NCBI RefSeq assembly: GCF_000425365.1
Contig: NZ_AUDH01000001.1
Coordinates: forward strand, 310,001 to 374,000
Origin: Rubritepida flocculans DSM 14296
GTDB taxonomy: Bacteria; Pseudomonadota; Alphaproteobacteria; Acetobacterales; Acetobacteraceae
Direction of reading: 5' to 3'
DNA length: 64,000 nt
A model generated the notes under the pieces. That model was given only the letters and a program-made list of their open reading frames with translations. It searched no databases and was not told the DNA's origin. Position numbers and translations under genes: made by a program. This document shows, in pieces, positions 34,225-41,885 of this stretch (its first letter is position 1; each line of letters begins with the position of its first letter).

Positions 34225-35445
34225 CTATTCCGCCGGCTGCGCCCGCGCCGCGGCCGGCGCCGTCATGCCCCGCGCCGCGCCCGCGCAGAGCAGCGAGAGC
34301 GCGAGCAGCAGCGCCACCACCGGCAGCACCAGCCCGGGCTGGCCGAGATCGATCAGCAGCCCCATCGGCACCGGCATCACGGCGGAGCCCAGCGGCAGCC
34401 CCGCGCTGACGAAGCCGAACACCTTGCCCACCTCGCCGGGCGGGCAGGCCTCCTTCAGCATCACGTCGCGCGGCGTGCGCGAGGCGCCGAGGCACAGCCC
34501 CGCCAGCAGCGCCACCCAGGGCAGCAGCCACTCGTTCCAGGGAAACAGGCCGAGCGAGAGGATCAGCGCGATGGAGACGCCCGTCAGCCCCACCACCAGG
34601 CCGAGCAGGTTGCCGCCGCGCTTGTCCGCCCACCAGCCGCCCACCAGCGTGCCGCCCGTGGCCCCGGCCATGTAGCCCGTCAGCGCCATGGAGGCGACGG
34701 CCACCGGCGTGTCCCACAGCTTGCCCAGCACCGTGATGAGGAAGGCCGAGACGCCCGAGCCCGCCATGGCCGAGAGCAGGAAGAAGGCGAAGAAGGCGAG
34801 GATGGGCCGCGAGAGCAGCAGCCTCGCGCCATGCGCCGCGCCGTCCTCCTTGCGCGCGCGCGGCTGGTCGCTCAACACGCGCGACTGCCACAGGATCGCC
34901 CCCACCACCGGCACGCCGAGCAGCCCGAGCAGCAGCAGCGCCGTGCGCCAGTCCATCGCCAGCAGCAGCAGCGCCACCACCGGCGGCGCCAGCGCGAAGC
35001 CGAGATTTCCCGTGAAGGTGTGCAGCGCGAAGGCGCGGCCCATGAACTCCTTGCGCACGGACCCGGCGAGGATCGCGTAGTCCGCCGGATGGATCACGGA
35101 GTTGCCGATGCCCGAGAGCACGCAGAGCAGCAGGATCAGCCGGTAGTCCTGCACGAAGGCCATGGCGCTGATGGAGAGCGCCATCAGCAGCGTCCCGCCC
35201 ACCAGGAAGGGCCGCGCGCCGTGCCGGTCCACCAGGAAGCCCACCGGCGTCTGCAGCGCCGCCGTCACGCCGCTCATCAGCGCGACCGCGAGGCCGAGCA
35301 TGGCGAAGGAGACGCCGAACTCCTCGCGCCACGCCAGGAACAGCGGCGGCAGGCAGAGCATGTAGAAGTGGCTGAGGAAATGCCCCGTGCCGATCAGGCC
35401 GCAGATCTGCCAGTCCCGCCGGGGGGTGAGGGCCGCGTCGCGCAT
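34225..35445 (-). CDS. MFS transporter
   Basis: 406 residues with about 12 membrane helices. MFS loop motifs are visible: GFLVDRHGARPFLVGG after helix 2 and a matching VGGWWADKRGGNLLGLVVG in the second half. The N-terminal segment LIGTGHFLSHFYMLCLPPLF resembles the MFS subgroup around fosmidomycin-resistance and nitrate/nitrite-like members. The substrate is unknown. It precedes the TRIC channel gene in the same direction with a three-base gap. A 92-base space separates it from tsaD. Confidence 0.85.
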   Translation of the reverse strand: MRDAALTPRRDWQICGLIGTGHFLSHFYMLCLPPLFLAWREEFGVSFAMLGLAVALMSGVTAALQTPVGFLVDRHGARPFLVGGTLLMALSISAMAFVQDYRLILLLCVLSGIGNSVIHPADYAILAGSVRKEFMGRAFALHTFTGNLGFALAPPVVALLLLAMDWRTALLLLGLLGVPVVGAILWQSRVLSDQPRARKEDGAAHGARLLLSRPILAFFAFFLLSAMAGSGVSAFLITVLGKLWDTPVAVASMALTGYMAGATGGTLVGGWWADKRGGNLLGLVVGLTGVSIALILSLGLFPWNEWLLPWVALLAGLCLGASRTPRDVMLKEACPPGEVGKVFGFVSAGLPLGSAVMPVPMGLLIDLGQPGLVLPVVALLLALSLLCAGAARGMTAPAAARAQPAE

Positions 35446-35537
35446 CGGTCGAAACTGGCCGCGAGGTGGCGGCGGGTCAATGCGCGCAAGCGGCAGGTGG
35501 CGCGGGTTTCATCCGGCGGGCGGTCCTGGCGTCCGCA

Positions 35538-36569
35538 TCATCCGGGCGGCGCCAGCTCCTCGAGCGGCCAGCGCGGGCGCGGGGCGAACTCCATCCCGTG
35601 GCGCTCGCCGGCGGCGAGGCGCAACAGCCCTGCATGGGCCACCATCACCGCGTTGTCGGTGCACAGGCGCAGGGGCGGCGCGAGCAGCGGCAGCGGCGTG
35701 GCGGCGGCCAGCGCGGCGCGCAGCGCCTGGTTGGCGGCCACACCGCCCGCCACCACGAGCGCCTTCGCCTCGGGCAGCATCGCATGGGCGTGGCGTGCGC
35801 GATCGGCCAGCACCGCGGCCACGCTGGCCTGGAAGGCGGCGGCGATGTCGGCGTGGGGCAGCCCCTTGGCCACCGCCTGGGCCACCGCCGTCTTGAGCCC
35901 GGAGAAGGAGAAGTCGCAGCCCGGCCGGCCGAGCAGCGGGCGGGGCAGGGCCAGGGCGCGCGCATCGCCCCTGGCCGCCAGCCGCTCCAGATGCGGCCCG
36001 CCGGGCCAGGGCAGGCCCATCAGCTTCGCCGCCTTGTCGAAGGCCTCGCCCACCGCGTCGTCCAGCGTAGTGCCGAGGCGGCGGTAGCGGCCGAGCCCCT
36101 CCACCGCCACGCATTGGCAATGCCCGCCCGAGAGCAGGAGCAGCAGGTAGGGAAACTCCGGCGGCGCGGGGAACAGCCCCGGCAGCCGCGCGGTCAGCGC
36201 ATGCGCCTCCAGGTGGTTCACCGCCAGGAAGGGCAGCCCCGCGCCCAGCGCCAGCCCCTTGGCCATGCTCGCGCCCACGATGAGCCCGCCGATCAGCCCC
36301 GGCCCCGCCGTGGCCGCCACCCCGGCCAGATCCCCAAGGCCGAGCCCCGCCTCCTCCAGCACCCGCTCCACCAGGGCGGGCAGGCGCTGCAGATGGGCGC
36401 GGGCGGCGATCTCGGGCACCACCCCCCCGAAGCGCGCGTGCTCGGCCTGCTGGGTGAAGACGGCCTCGGCCAGCACCCGGCCCGCGCCGTCGAGCACGGC
36501 CGCCGCCGTCTCGTCGCAGCTCGACTCGATGCCCAGGACGGGTTTCAGCATGGCCGGCGCATCGGGCAT
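35538..36569 (-). CDS. tsaD: tRNA N6-adenosine threonylcarbamoyltransferase
   Basis: 343 residues. It transfers the threonylcarbamoyl group to A37 of ANN-decoding tRNAs, with TsaB and TsaE. Motifs: [28 protein letters not shown], the metal-binding VNHLEAH (His pair), [10 protein letters not shown], and [22 protein letters not shown]. All are intact. Either ATG 36569 or ATG 36551 ([10 protein letters not shown]) could be the start; the shorter form fits the usual family length. The gene is essential in most bacteria and is divergent from hemC, an arrangement frequent in alphaproteobacteria. Confidence 0.96.
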   Translation of the reverse strand: MPDAPAMLKPVLGIESSCDETAAAVLDGAGRVLAEAVFTQQAEHARFGGVVPEIAARAHLQRLPALVERVLEEAGLGLGDLAGVAATAGPGLIGGLIVGASMAKGLALGAGLPFLAVNHLEAHALTARLPGLFPAPPEFPYLLLLLSGGHCQCVAVEGLGRYRRLGTTLDDAVGEAFDKAAKLMGLPWPGGPHLERLAARGDARALALPRPLLGRPGCDFSFSGLKTAVAQAVAKGLPHADIAAAFQASVAAVLADRARHAHAMLPEAKALVVAGGVAANQALRAALAAATPLPLLAPPLRLCTDNAVMVAHAGLLRLAAGERHGMEFAPRPRWPLEELAPPG

Positions 36570-36617
36570 GCGGGGGCTTGGGTTTCGTTCATCGCATCCC
36601 GCCTATATGACGCGCCA

Positions 36618-37613
36618 ATGTCCTCCGCCACCGCCACCCCCGCGCGGCCCGCCCATGGCCGGATGCGCTCCCTTCCGCTGCGCGTCGGCACGCGCGGCTC
36701 GCCGCTCGCGCTGTGGCAGACGCGGCATTTCCTCTCGCTGCTGACGACGTTCTGCCCCGTGCTGCTCGGCATGAAGGCCTTCGAGGAGCACGCCATCACC
36801 ACCTCCGGCGACGCCATCCAGGACCGCCGGCTGGCCGAGATCGGCGGCAAGGGCCTGTTCGCCAAGGAAATCCACGAGGCGCTGCTCGATGGCCGGGTGG
36901 ATTTCGCCGTCCATTCGCTGAAGGATCTGGAGACGGAGCTTCCCCCCGGCATCGTGCTGGCCTGCACCCTGGCGCGCGAGGATGCGCGGGACGCGCTGAT
37001 CCTCGGCCCCGGCTGCGGCGCGCCCGATCAGGCCAACCCCTATGCCTGCCTGCCGCGCGGGGCGGTGATCGGCACGGCCTCGCTGCGGCGGCAGGCGCAG
37101 CTTCTCGCCGTGCGGCCCGATCTGAGGGTGGTGAACCTGCGCGGCAATGTGCAGACGCGCCTGGCCAAGGTGGCCGGGGGCGAGGTGGCGGGCAGCCTGC
37201 TCGCGCTCGCGGGGCTCAAGCGGCTCGGGCTGGAGGCGCAGGCCGCCCTGGTGCTGGAGCCCGAGACCATGCTGCCCGCCGCCTGCCAGGGCATCGTCGG
37301 CATCACCGTGCGGGCGGATGACGTGGAGCTGCTCGAACTCCTCTCCGGTATCGAGGACCGCGCGGCGGCCGCCGTCTCCAAGGCCGAGCGCGCGCTGCTC
37401 GCGGCGCTCGACGGCTCCTGCCGCACGCCGATCGGCGGCCATGCGCGGCTGCTGCCGGGGGGCGAGCTGCACCTCACCGGCCTCGTCGCCCGGGCCGATG
37501 GCAGCTTCCTGCTGCGGCGGGAGCTGCGCGGCCCGGCCGCGGAGGCGGCGCGCATCGGCCAGGCGCTGGGCGAGGAGCTGCGTGCCGACAGCCCCGCCGA
37601 CATCTTCGGCTGA
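36618..37613 (+). CDS. hemC: Hydroxymethylbilane synthase
   Basis: 331 residues. It polymerises four porphobilinogen molecules to hydroxymethylbilane. Motifs: LRVGTRGSPLALWQTRHF, GDAIQDRRLAEIGGKGLFAK, DFAVHSLKDLETELP, GTASLRRQAQLLAVRPDL, and the dipyrromethane-attachment Cys in LDGSCRTPIGG. ATG 36618 is close to the divergent tsaD start. The stop codon overlaps the first base of the dispersed palindrome (copy B), which separates it from hemD, the next enzyme of the pathway. Confidence 0.95.
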   Translation: MSSATATPARPAHGRMRSLPLRVGTRGSPLALWQTRHFLSLLTTFCPVLLGMKAFEEHAITTSGDAIQDRRLAEIGGKGLFAKEIHEALLDGRVDFAVHSLKDLETELPPGIVLACTLAREDARDALILGPGCGAPDQANPYACLPRGAVIGTASLRRQAQLLAVRPDLRVVNLRGNVQTRLAKVAGGEVAGSLLALAGLKRLGLEAQAALVLEPETMLPAACQGIVGITVRADDVELLELLSGIEDRAAAAVSKAERALLAALDGSCRTPIGGHARLLPGGELHLTGLVARADGSFLLRRELRGPAAEAARIGQALGEELRADSPADIFG

Positions 37614-37702
37614 TACGGTCGGCATGACATGCCGACCGTATCCCGCGCAGGGCTGGTGTGGCGGCTGCGCGCCAAAACAAAGGCATACCAGCGGCCGCTG
37701 GG
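37612..37702 (+). repeat. Dispersed palindromic repeat, copy B
   Basis: The shortest complete copy. A perfect 31-bp palindrome (37612-37642; 15-base arms around one A) overlaps the hemC stop. The common middle follows, including CGCGCCAAAACAAAGGCATA (37669-37688), and it ends in the uninterrupted 14-bp palindrome CCAGCGGCCGCTGG (37689-37702). It lies between hemC and hemD, which are otherwise closely spaced. No Shine-Dalgarno is evident for hemD beyond it. Confidence 0.88.
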
Positions 37703-37710
37703 TTGAGCCC

Positions 37711-38424
37711 ATGCCCCCCCGGGGCCCCTCCCGCGGCGCCGTGCTGGTGACGCGGCCGGAGCCGGGCGCGCAGGAAACCGCCGCACGGCTCGCGGCCATG
37801 GGCTGGGGGGCGGTGCTCGCGCCGGCGCTCATCCTCGCCCCGCGGCCCTTCGCCCCGCCGCCCCGCGCCCAGGCCCTGCTCCTGCCCAGCCGCGCCGCCG
37901 CGCGGGCCCTGCCGCCCCTGCCGCTGCCCGTCCTCGCCGTGGGTCCGGGCACCGCCGAGGCCGCCCGCGCCCAGGGCTTCGCCCAGGTGGAGGCGGCGGG
38001 GGGCGATGGCGCCTCGCTCGCGGCGCATTGCGCCGCGCGGCTCGACCCCGCGGCCGGGCCGCTGCTGCTGGCGGTGGGGCAGGGCTATTCGCTGGAGCTC
38101 GCGGCGCGGCTGCGGGCTGCCGGGTTCCGCGTGATCCGCCGCGTGGTCTATGCGGCGCGCGAGGCCGAGGCGCTGCCGCCCGCCGCCCGCGCCGCGCTTC
38201 AGGGATCGGAAACGTCACATGCGCTGTTCTTTTCTCCGCGCAGCGCGGCGTGTAGCGTCCGCCTCATCCGCGAGGCAGGGCTCGGCGGGCAGGCGCGGGG
38301 AATGACCGCGCTCGCGATCAGCCCACGTGTGGCCGCCGTGCTGGCGGAACTGCCCTGGAAGGCGATCCGCGTCGCGCCGCGCCCGGATCAGGACCATCTG
38401 CTGGAGTTGCTGGACACCCCATGA
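37711..38424 (+). CDS. hemD: Uroporphyrinogen-III synthase
   Basis: 237 residues. It closes and inverts hydroxymethylbilane to uroporphyrinogen III. HemD is poorly conserved; visible support is the N-terminal GAVLVTRPEPGAQETAARLA, VLAVGPGTAEAARAQGF, LLLAVGQGYSLELAARLRAAGF, RRVVYAARE and ALFFSPRSA, plus its place between hemC and hemY-type genes. ATG 37711 lies eight bases after the repeat. It overlaps the downstream mitofilin-like gene by four bases (ATGA). Confidence 0.88.
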   Translation: MPPRGPSRGAVLVTRPEPGAQETAARLAAMGWGAVLAPALILAPRPFAPPPRAQALLLPSRAAARALPPLPLPVLAVGPGTAEAARAQGFAQVEAAGGDGASLAAHCAARLDPAAGPLLLAVGQGYSLELAARLRAAGFRVIRRVVYAAREAEALPPAARAALQGSETSHALFFSPRSAACSVRLIREAGLGGQARGMTALAISPRVAAVLAELPWKAIRVAPRPDQDHLLELLDTP

Positions 38425-39212
38425 GCGAGAACGCGCTGGACAAGCTTCCCTTCGACCCCGCCTGGCTCGCCATCGGCGTGGCGGGGGTGGTGCTCGTGGG
38501 CACCGGGCTCTCCATGATGCGCGGCGAAGCCCCGCCCGCGCCCGCCCCCGTGGTCGCGGCCCCGGCGGCCCCGGCCGCGCCCGCCCAGCCCGCGACCCCG
38601 GCCCCGGCCACGGCGCCCGCCCCCGCCGCGCCTGCCCCGGCGCCCGGCGTGCCGCCCGAGGTCGTTGCGGCGCTGCAGTCCCGCCTGGAGGCTGCCGAGC
38701 GCGCCGCCGCCCAGCGCCAGAGCGAGCTGGCGGCCCTCACCCAGCGCCTCTCCGCCGCCGAGGCGCGCACCGAGCGCCTTGCCGCGCTGGAGGCGCTGCG
38801 CGGCCGGCTAGAGGCGGGCGCGCCGCTCGCCCCCGCCCTCGCCCGCCTGGGCGCTGAACCGCCGGCCGCCCTCGCCCGCTTCCGCGACGCGGGGGCGCCC
38901 ACCGAGGCGGCGCTGCGCCTCGCCTTCGAGGCGGCGCTGCGCGAGGCCCGCGCCCGCGCCGCCGAGGCGCGCCCGGCCGGGCTCGGCAGCCTCTTCACCA
39001 TCCGCCGGGGCGATCAGGTGCTCTGGGGCGACGCCGCCGAGGCCACGCTGGAGCGCGCCCGCCGCGCCCTGGAAGCCGGGGACCTCGCCGCCGCGCTGGC
39101 CCAGCTCCGCGAACTGCCGGAGGCGCACCGCGCCGCCTTCGCGGCCTGGACCAGCCAGGCCGAGGCGCTCGCCGCCGCCCGCGCCGCGCTGCGCGAGCTG
39201 GCGGGGAGCTGA
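38421..39212 (+). CDS. Mitofilin/HemX-like membrane protein
   Basis: 263 residues. A short cytoplasmic start and one membrane helix (LAIGVAGVVLVGTGLSMM) are followed by an Ala/Pro-rich linker (about 35-75). A coiled-coil (about 80-130: EVVAALQSRLEAAERAAAQR, then LTQRLSAAEARTERLAALEA) precedes a helical C-terminal domain with GLGSLFTIRRGD. This is the plan of the alphaproteobacterial mitofilin-type proteins encoded between hemD and hemY, which are linked to membrane architecture and mitochondrial MICOS homologues. It overlaps hemD by four bases and precedes hemY by five. Confidence 0.82.
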   Translation: MSENALDKLPFDPAWLAIGVAGVVLVGTGLSMMRGEAPPAPAPVVAAPAAPAAPAQPATPAPATAPAPAAPAPAPGVPPEVVAALQSRLEAAERAAAQRQSELAALTQRLSAAEARTERLAALEALRGRLEAGAPLAPALARLGAEPPAALARFRDAGAPTEAALRLAFEAALREARARAAEARPAGLGSLFTIRRGDQVLWGDAAEATLERARRALEAGDLAAALAQLRELPEAHRAAFAAWTSQAEALAAARAALRELAGS

Positions 39213-39217
39213 ACCCG

Positions 39218-40090
39218 ATGCGCGCGCTGATCAACGCCGGCATCGCGCTGGCCGTCGCCGCGGCCTTCGCCGCCTGGGTGTTCGGCCTCTCGGGCTATGT
39301 CGAAATCCGCACGGGGGAGTACTGGATCGGCCTCTCCCTGGCCGCCGCGGTGGGGTTGGGGGCGGTGGCCTTCCTGCTCTTCCACCTGGGTCTGCGGCTC
39401 TATGGCTGGTTCGTCACCGCACCGGAGCGGCGCAAGCTGCGCGTGGCGCTGGATGAGCGCGCCATGGCCGAACTCGCCATGACCCGCGCCCTGGTGGCGC
39501 TCGCCGCCGGCGACGCCGCCGCGGCGCGGGAGGAGGCCGCCCGCGCCCGCCGCCATGCCGGCGAGAGCCCGCTCGCCCTGCACCTGGAGGCCGAGGCCGC
39601 CCGCGCCGCCGGGGACGAGGCCGCCGCCACCCGCGCCTATGAGGCCCTGGCCGCGCTGCCCGAGGCGCGCCCCCTCGGCCTTGAAGGGCTGCGCCGGCTG
39701 GCCGAGGCCAAGGGCGACGCCGAGGCCGCCGCGCGCCTCGCCGCCGAGGTCGCCGCCGCCGAGGAGGCCCCGGCCGAGCGCCTCGCCGCCCCCGCGCCCG
39801 ACCGCGCCGCCCTCGCCCGCGCCTGGGAGGCCGGCCCCACGCCCGAGATCGCCGCGCAGTATCTGGAGGGCGAGGAGGACGCCGCCGCCCGGCTGCGCCT
39901 GGTGGACGACCTGACGCGCAGCACCGTCACGCATTGGGAGAGCCGGGTGCTCCGCACCGAGGCGGCGCTGGCCGCGGGCAACCTCATCCGCGCGCGGCTC
40001 GAGCTCTCGGGCTGGGAATCCACCGGCGGCGCGGTGGACCCGCGCTGGCACGCGCTGCGCGAGAGGCTGGCCGCGGCCGAGGCGGGCTGA
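39218..40090 (+). CDS. hemY: HemY-like protein (heme operon, shortened)
   Basis: 290 residues with two membrane helices at the N-terminus (LINAGIALAVAAAFAAWVFG and IGLSLAAAVGLGAVAFLLFH). The HemY_N region (LSGYVEIRTGEYWIGLSL, then GWFVTAPERRKLRVALDERA) and TPR-like helices follow. HemY of this type is a tetratricopeptide inner-membrane protein of uncertain role in late porphyrin steps, not protoporphyrinogen oxidase. It is shorter than the 400 or more residues usual in the group; the C-terminal TPR array and any zinc-ribbon end are missing. It abuts convergent gpsA with no gap. Confidence 0.85.
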   Translation: MRALINAGIALAVAAAFAAWVFGLSGYVEIRTGEYWIGLSLAAAVGLGAVAFLLFHLGLRLYGWFVTAPERRKLRVALDERAMAELAMTRALVALAAGDAAAAREEAARARRHAGESPLALHLEAEAARAAGDEAAATRAYEALAALPEARPLGLEGLRRLAEAKGDAEAAARLAAEVAAAEEAPAERLAAPAPDRAALARAWEAGPTPEIAAQYLEGEEDAAARLRLVDDLTRSTVTHWESRVLRTEAALAAGNLIRARLELSGWESTGGAVDPRWHALRERLAAAEAG

Positions 40091-41068
40091 TCACTCGCGC
40101 CGGAGCGGGCGCTCGAGCAGCGCCCGCACCGCGCCGGGCACGTCCAGCCGCCCCTCCAGCAGCGCGGCGACGGCGGCGCAGACGGGCAGCTCCACCCCCG
40201 CCGCCGCCGCCCGGCGCAGCAGCGGCGCGGCGGTGGTCACGCCCTCGGTCACCGCGCTGCGGCCGGCCAGGATGTCGGCGAGCCGCTCGCCCCGGCCGAG
40301 GGCGAGGCCGAGCGAGGTGTTGCGGCTGCCCGGCCCCGTCGCCGTCAGCAGCAGATCGCCCAGGCCCGAGAGCCCGGCCGCCGTCTCCGCCCGCCCGCCC
40401 AGCCCGACCACGAGGCGCGAGAGCTCCGCCAGCCCGCGCGTAACCAGCGCGGCGCGGGCGTTCTCGCCCAGCCCCGCGCCCATCGCCACCCCGGCGGCGA
40501 TGGCCAGCACATTCTTCGCCGCGCCGCCGAGCTGCACGCCCGTCACGTCCTCGCTCGCGTAAAGGCGCAAAGCGGGGCCGGAGAGCAGGGATTGCGCGGC
40601 GGCGCAGAGGGCGGCGTCGGCGCTCGCCACCACGCTGGCCGCCGGCAGCCCGGCCGCCACCTCATGCGCGAAATTGGGGCCGGAGAGCACCCCGGCGGGC
40701 AGGCCCGGCCGCGCCTCGGCCAGCACCTCCAGCGGCAGCAGGGCCGTGTCGGCCTCCAGCCCCTTGCAGGCGAGGATCACGGGCGGCAGGGCGGCGGGCA
40801 GGGTGGCCAGCACGGCGCGCAGCGGCTGCATGGGCAGGGCGACCAGCGCGAGCGGCGCGGCCAGCGCCTCCTCCGCGCGGCTGGTCACGGCGAGGCCCGG
40901 CGGGAAGGGCGCGCCGGGCAGGCGGCGGCGGTTCTCGCCGGCCGCGCGCATCTCCGCCGCCAGCGCCGGGTCGCGCGCCCAGAGCGTGACGCGCCGCCCC
41001 GCCCGGGCGGCATGGATGGCAAGCGCGGTGCCCCAGGCCCCCGCGCCCAGAACCGCCAGGTCACTCAT
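40091..41068 (-). CDS. gpsA: Glycerol-3-phosphate dehydrogenase [NAD(P)+]
   Basis: 325 residues. It reduces dihydroxyacetone phosphate to sn-glycerol-3-phosphate for phospholipid synthesis. The N-terminal NAD motif LAVLGAGAWGTALAIHAARA is followed by LACKGLE, GVLSGPNFAHEVAAGLPAA, GVQLGGAAKNVLAIAAGVA with the catalytic Lys, and the C-terminal domain NARAALVTRGLAELSRL. The gene overlaps the rlmJ end by eight bases and is convergent with hemY. Motifs and length are normal. Confidence 0.95.
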   Translation of the reverse strand: MSDLAVLGAGAWGTALAIHAARAGRRVTLWARDPALAAEMRAAGENRRRLPGAPFPPGLAVTSRAEEALAAPLALVALPMQPLRAVLATLPAALPPVILACKGLEADTALLPLEVLAEARPGLPAGVLSGPNFAHEVAAGLPAASVVASADAALCAAAQSLLSGPALRLYASEDVTGVQLGGAAKNVLAIAAGVAMGAGLGENARAALVTRGLAELSRLVVGLGGRAETAAGLSGLGDLLLTATGPGSRNTSLGLALGRGERLADILAGRSAVTEGVTTAAPLLRRAAAAGVELPVCAAVAALLEGRLDVPGAVRALLERPLRRE

Positions 41069-41879
41069 CGGCCAGCCGCGTCAGCGCCCAGCCCGCGCCG
41101 GCTTCGCCCTCGGAGAGGCGTTCCAGCAGCGCGGCCAGGATGTCGCGCGCCGCCGCCTCGAAGCCGAAGGGCGGGTTCACGACGATGAGGCCGCAGCCGT
41201 TCAGCCGCGCCGCGTCCGTCGGCTCGCGCAGATGCAGCTCGGCGGCCAGGATGTCGCGCAGGCCGGAATCGCGCAGCGCGGCGTGGAAGGCGCGCACCGG
41301 GGCGCGGCCCTTCACCGGATACCAGGCGGCCTGCACCAGCCCGCGCGCGCGGCGGTTCACCTCGGCGATGGCGGCCGTCATGCGCTCGTATTCGCCGGGC
41401 TGCTCGAAGGGCGGGTCGATCAGCACCAGGCCGCGCTTCTCGGGGAAGGGGGTGAGGGCGCGCACCGCCTCCCAGGCGTCGCGCCGGTGCACGGCCACGC
41501 GCGGGTCGGCGCGGAACAGGGCGCGCAGCCGGGCGTGGTCCTCCTCGTGCAGTTCCACCAGCACCAGCCGGTCCTGCGGGCGGAGCAGGGCGGCGGCCAG
41601 CGCGGGCGAGCCGGGATAGCCGCCATCGGCGCGCACCAGCGCCACATAGTCGGCGAGCGGCCCCTCGGTGATGTCCATCAGCCGGGCGATGCCGCGCGCG
41701 GCCTCGCCGGTGCGGCTGGCCTCGGGGCCCGCGAGGTCGTAGCGGCCGATGCCGGCATGGGTGTCGAGCACGCGGAAGGGCGCGGGCTTGCGGACCAGGG
41801 CGCGCAGCAGCCACACGAGCAGCGCGTGCTTCACGCAGTCCGCGAAGTTCCCGGCGTGGAAGGCGTGGCGGTAGTTGAT
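41061..41879 (-). CDS. rlmJ: 23S rRNA A2030 N6-methyltransferase, apparent ATC start
   Basis: 272 residues if read from ATC 41879. Family members begin M-x-YRHAxHAGNxADxxKH; here the frame reads NYRHAFHAGNFADCVKH right after ATC, preceded only by GCC GCC and the TAG of the upstream gene. A GTG at 41834 would delete 15 conserved residues including the HAGN segment. ATC is a known but rare initiation codon. SAM motif: VLDTHAGIGRYDL. Catalytic motif: LIDPPFEQPGEY (DPPF), with YPVKGRAPV and a C-terminal VVNPPFGFE. It is probably coupled to the lytic transglycosylase stop. It methylates A2030 of 23S rRNA. Confidence 0.85.
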   Translation of the reverse strand: MNYRHAFHAGNFADCVKHALLVWLLRALVRKPAPFRVLDTHAGIGRYDLAGPEASRTGEAARGIARLMDITEGPLADYVALVRADGGYPGSPALAAALLRPQDRLVLVELHEEDHARLRALFRADPRVAVHRRDAWEAVRALTPFPEKRGLVLIDPPFEQPGEYERMTAAIAEVNRRARGLVQAAWYPVKGRAPVRAFHAALRDSGLRDILAAELHLREPTDAARLNGCGLIVVNPPFGFEAAARDILAALLERLSEGEAGAGWALTRLADE

Positions 41880-41885
41880 GGCGGC

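Noticed and set aside
33217-36087. 956-codon plus-strand frame opposite TRIC, MFS and tsaD genes
   Set aside because: Shadow frame rich in His, Gln and Arg; no domains, no Shine-Dalgarno.
36551-36569. A choice between two tsaD start codons
   Set aside because: Neither has a clear Shine-Dalgarno; both kept as possible and the longer form listed.
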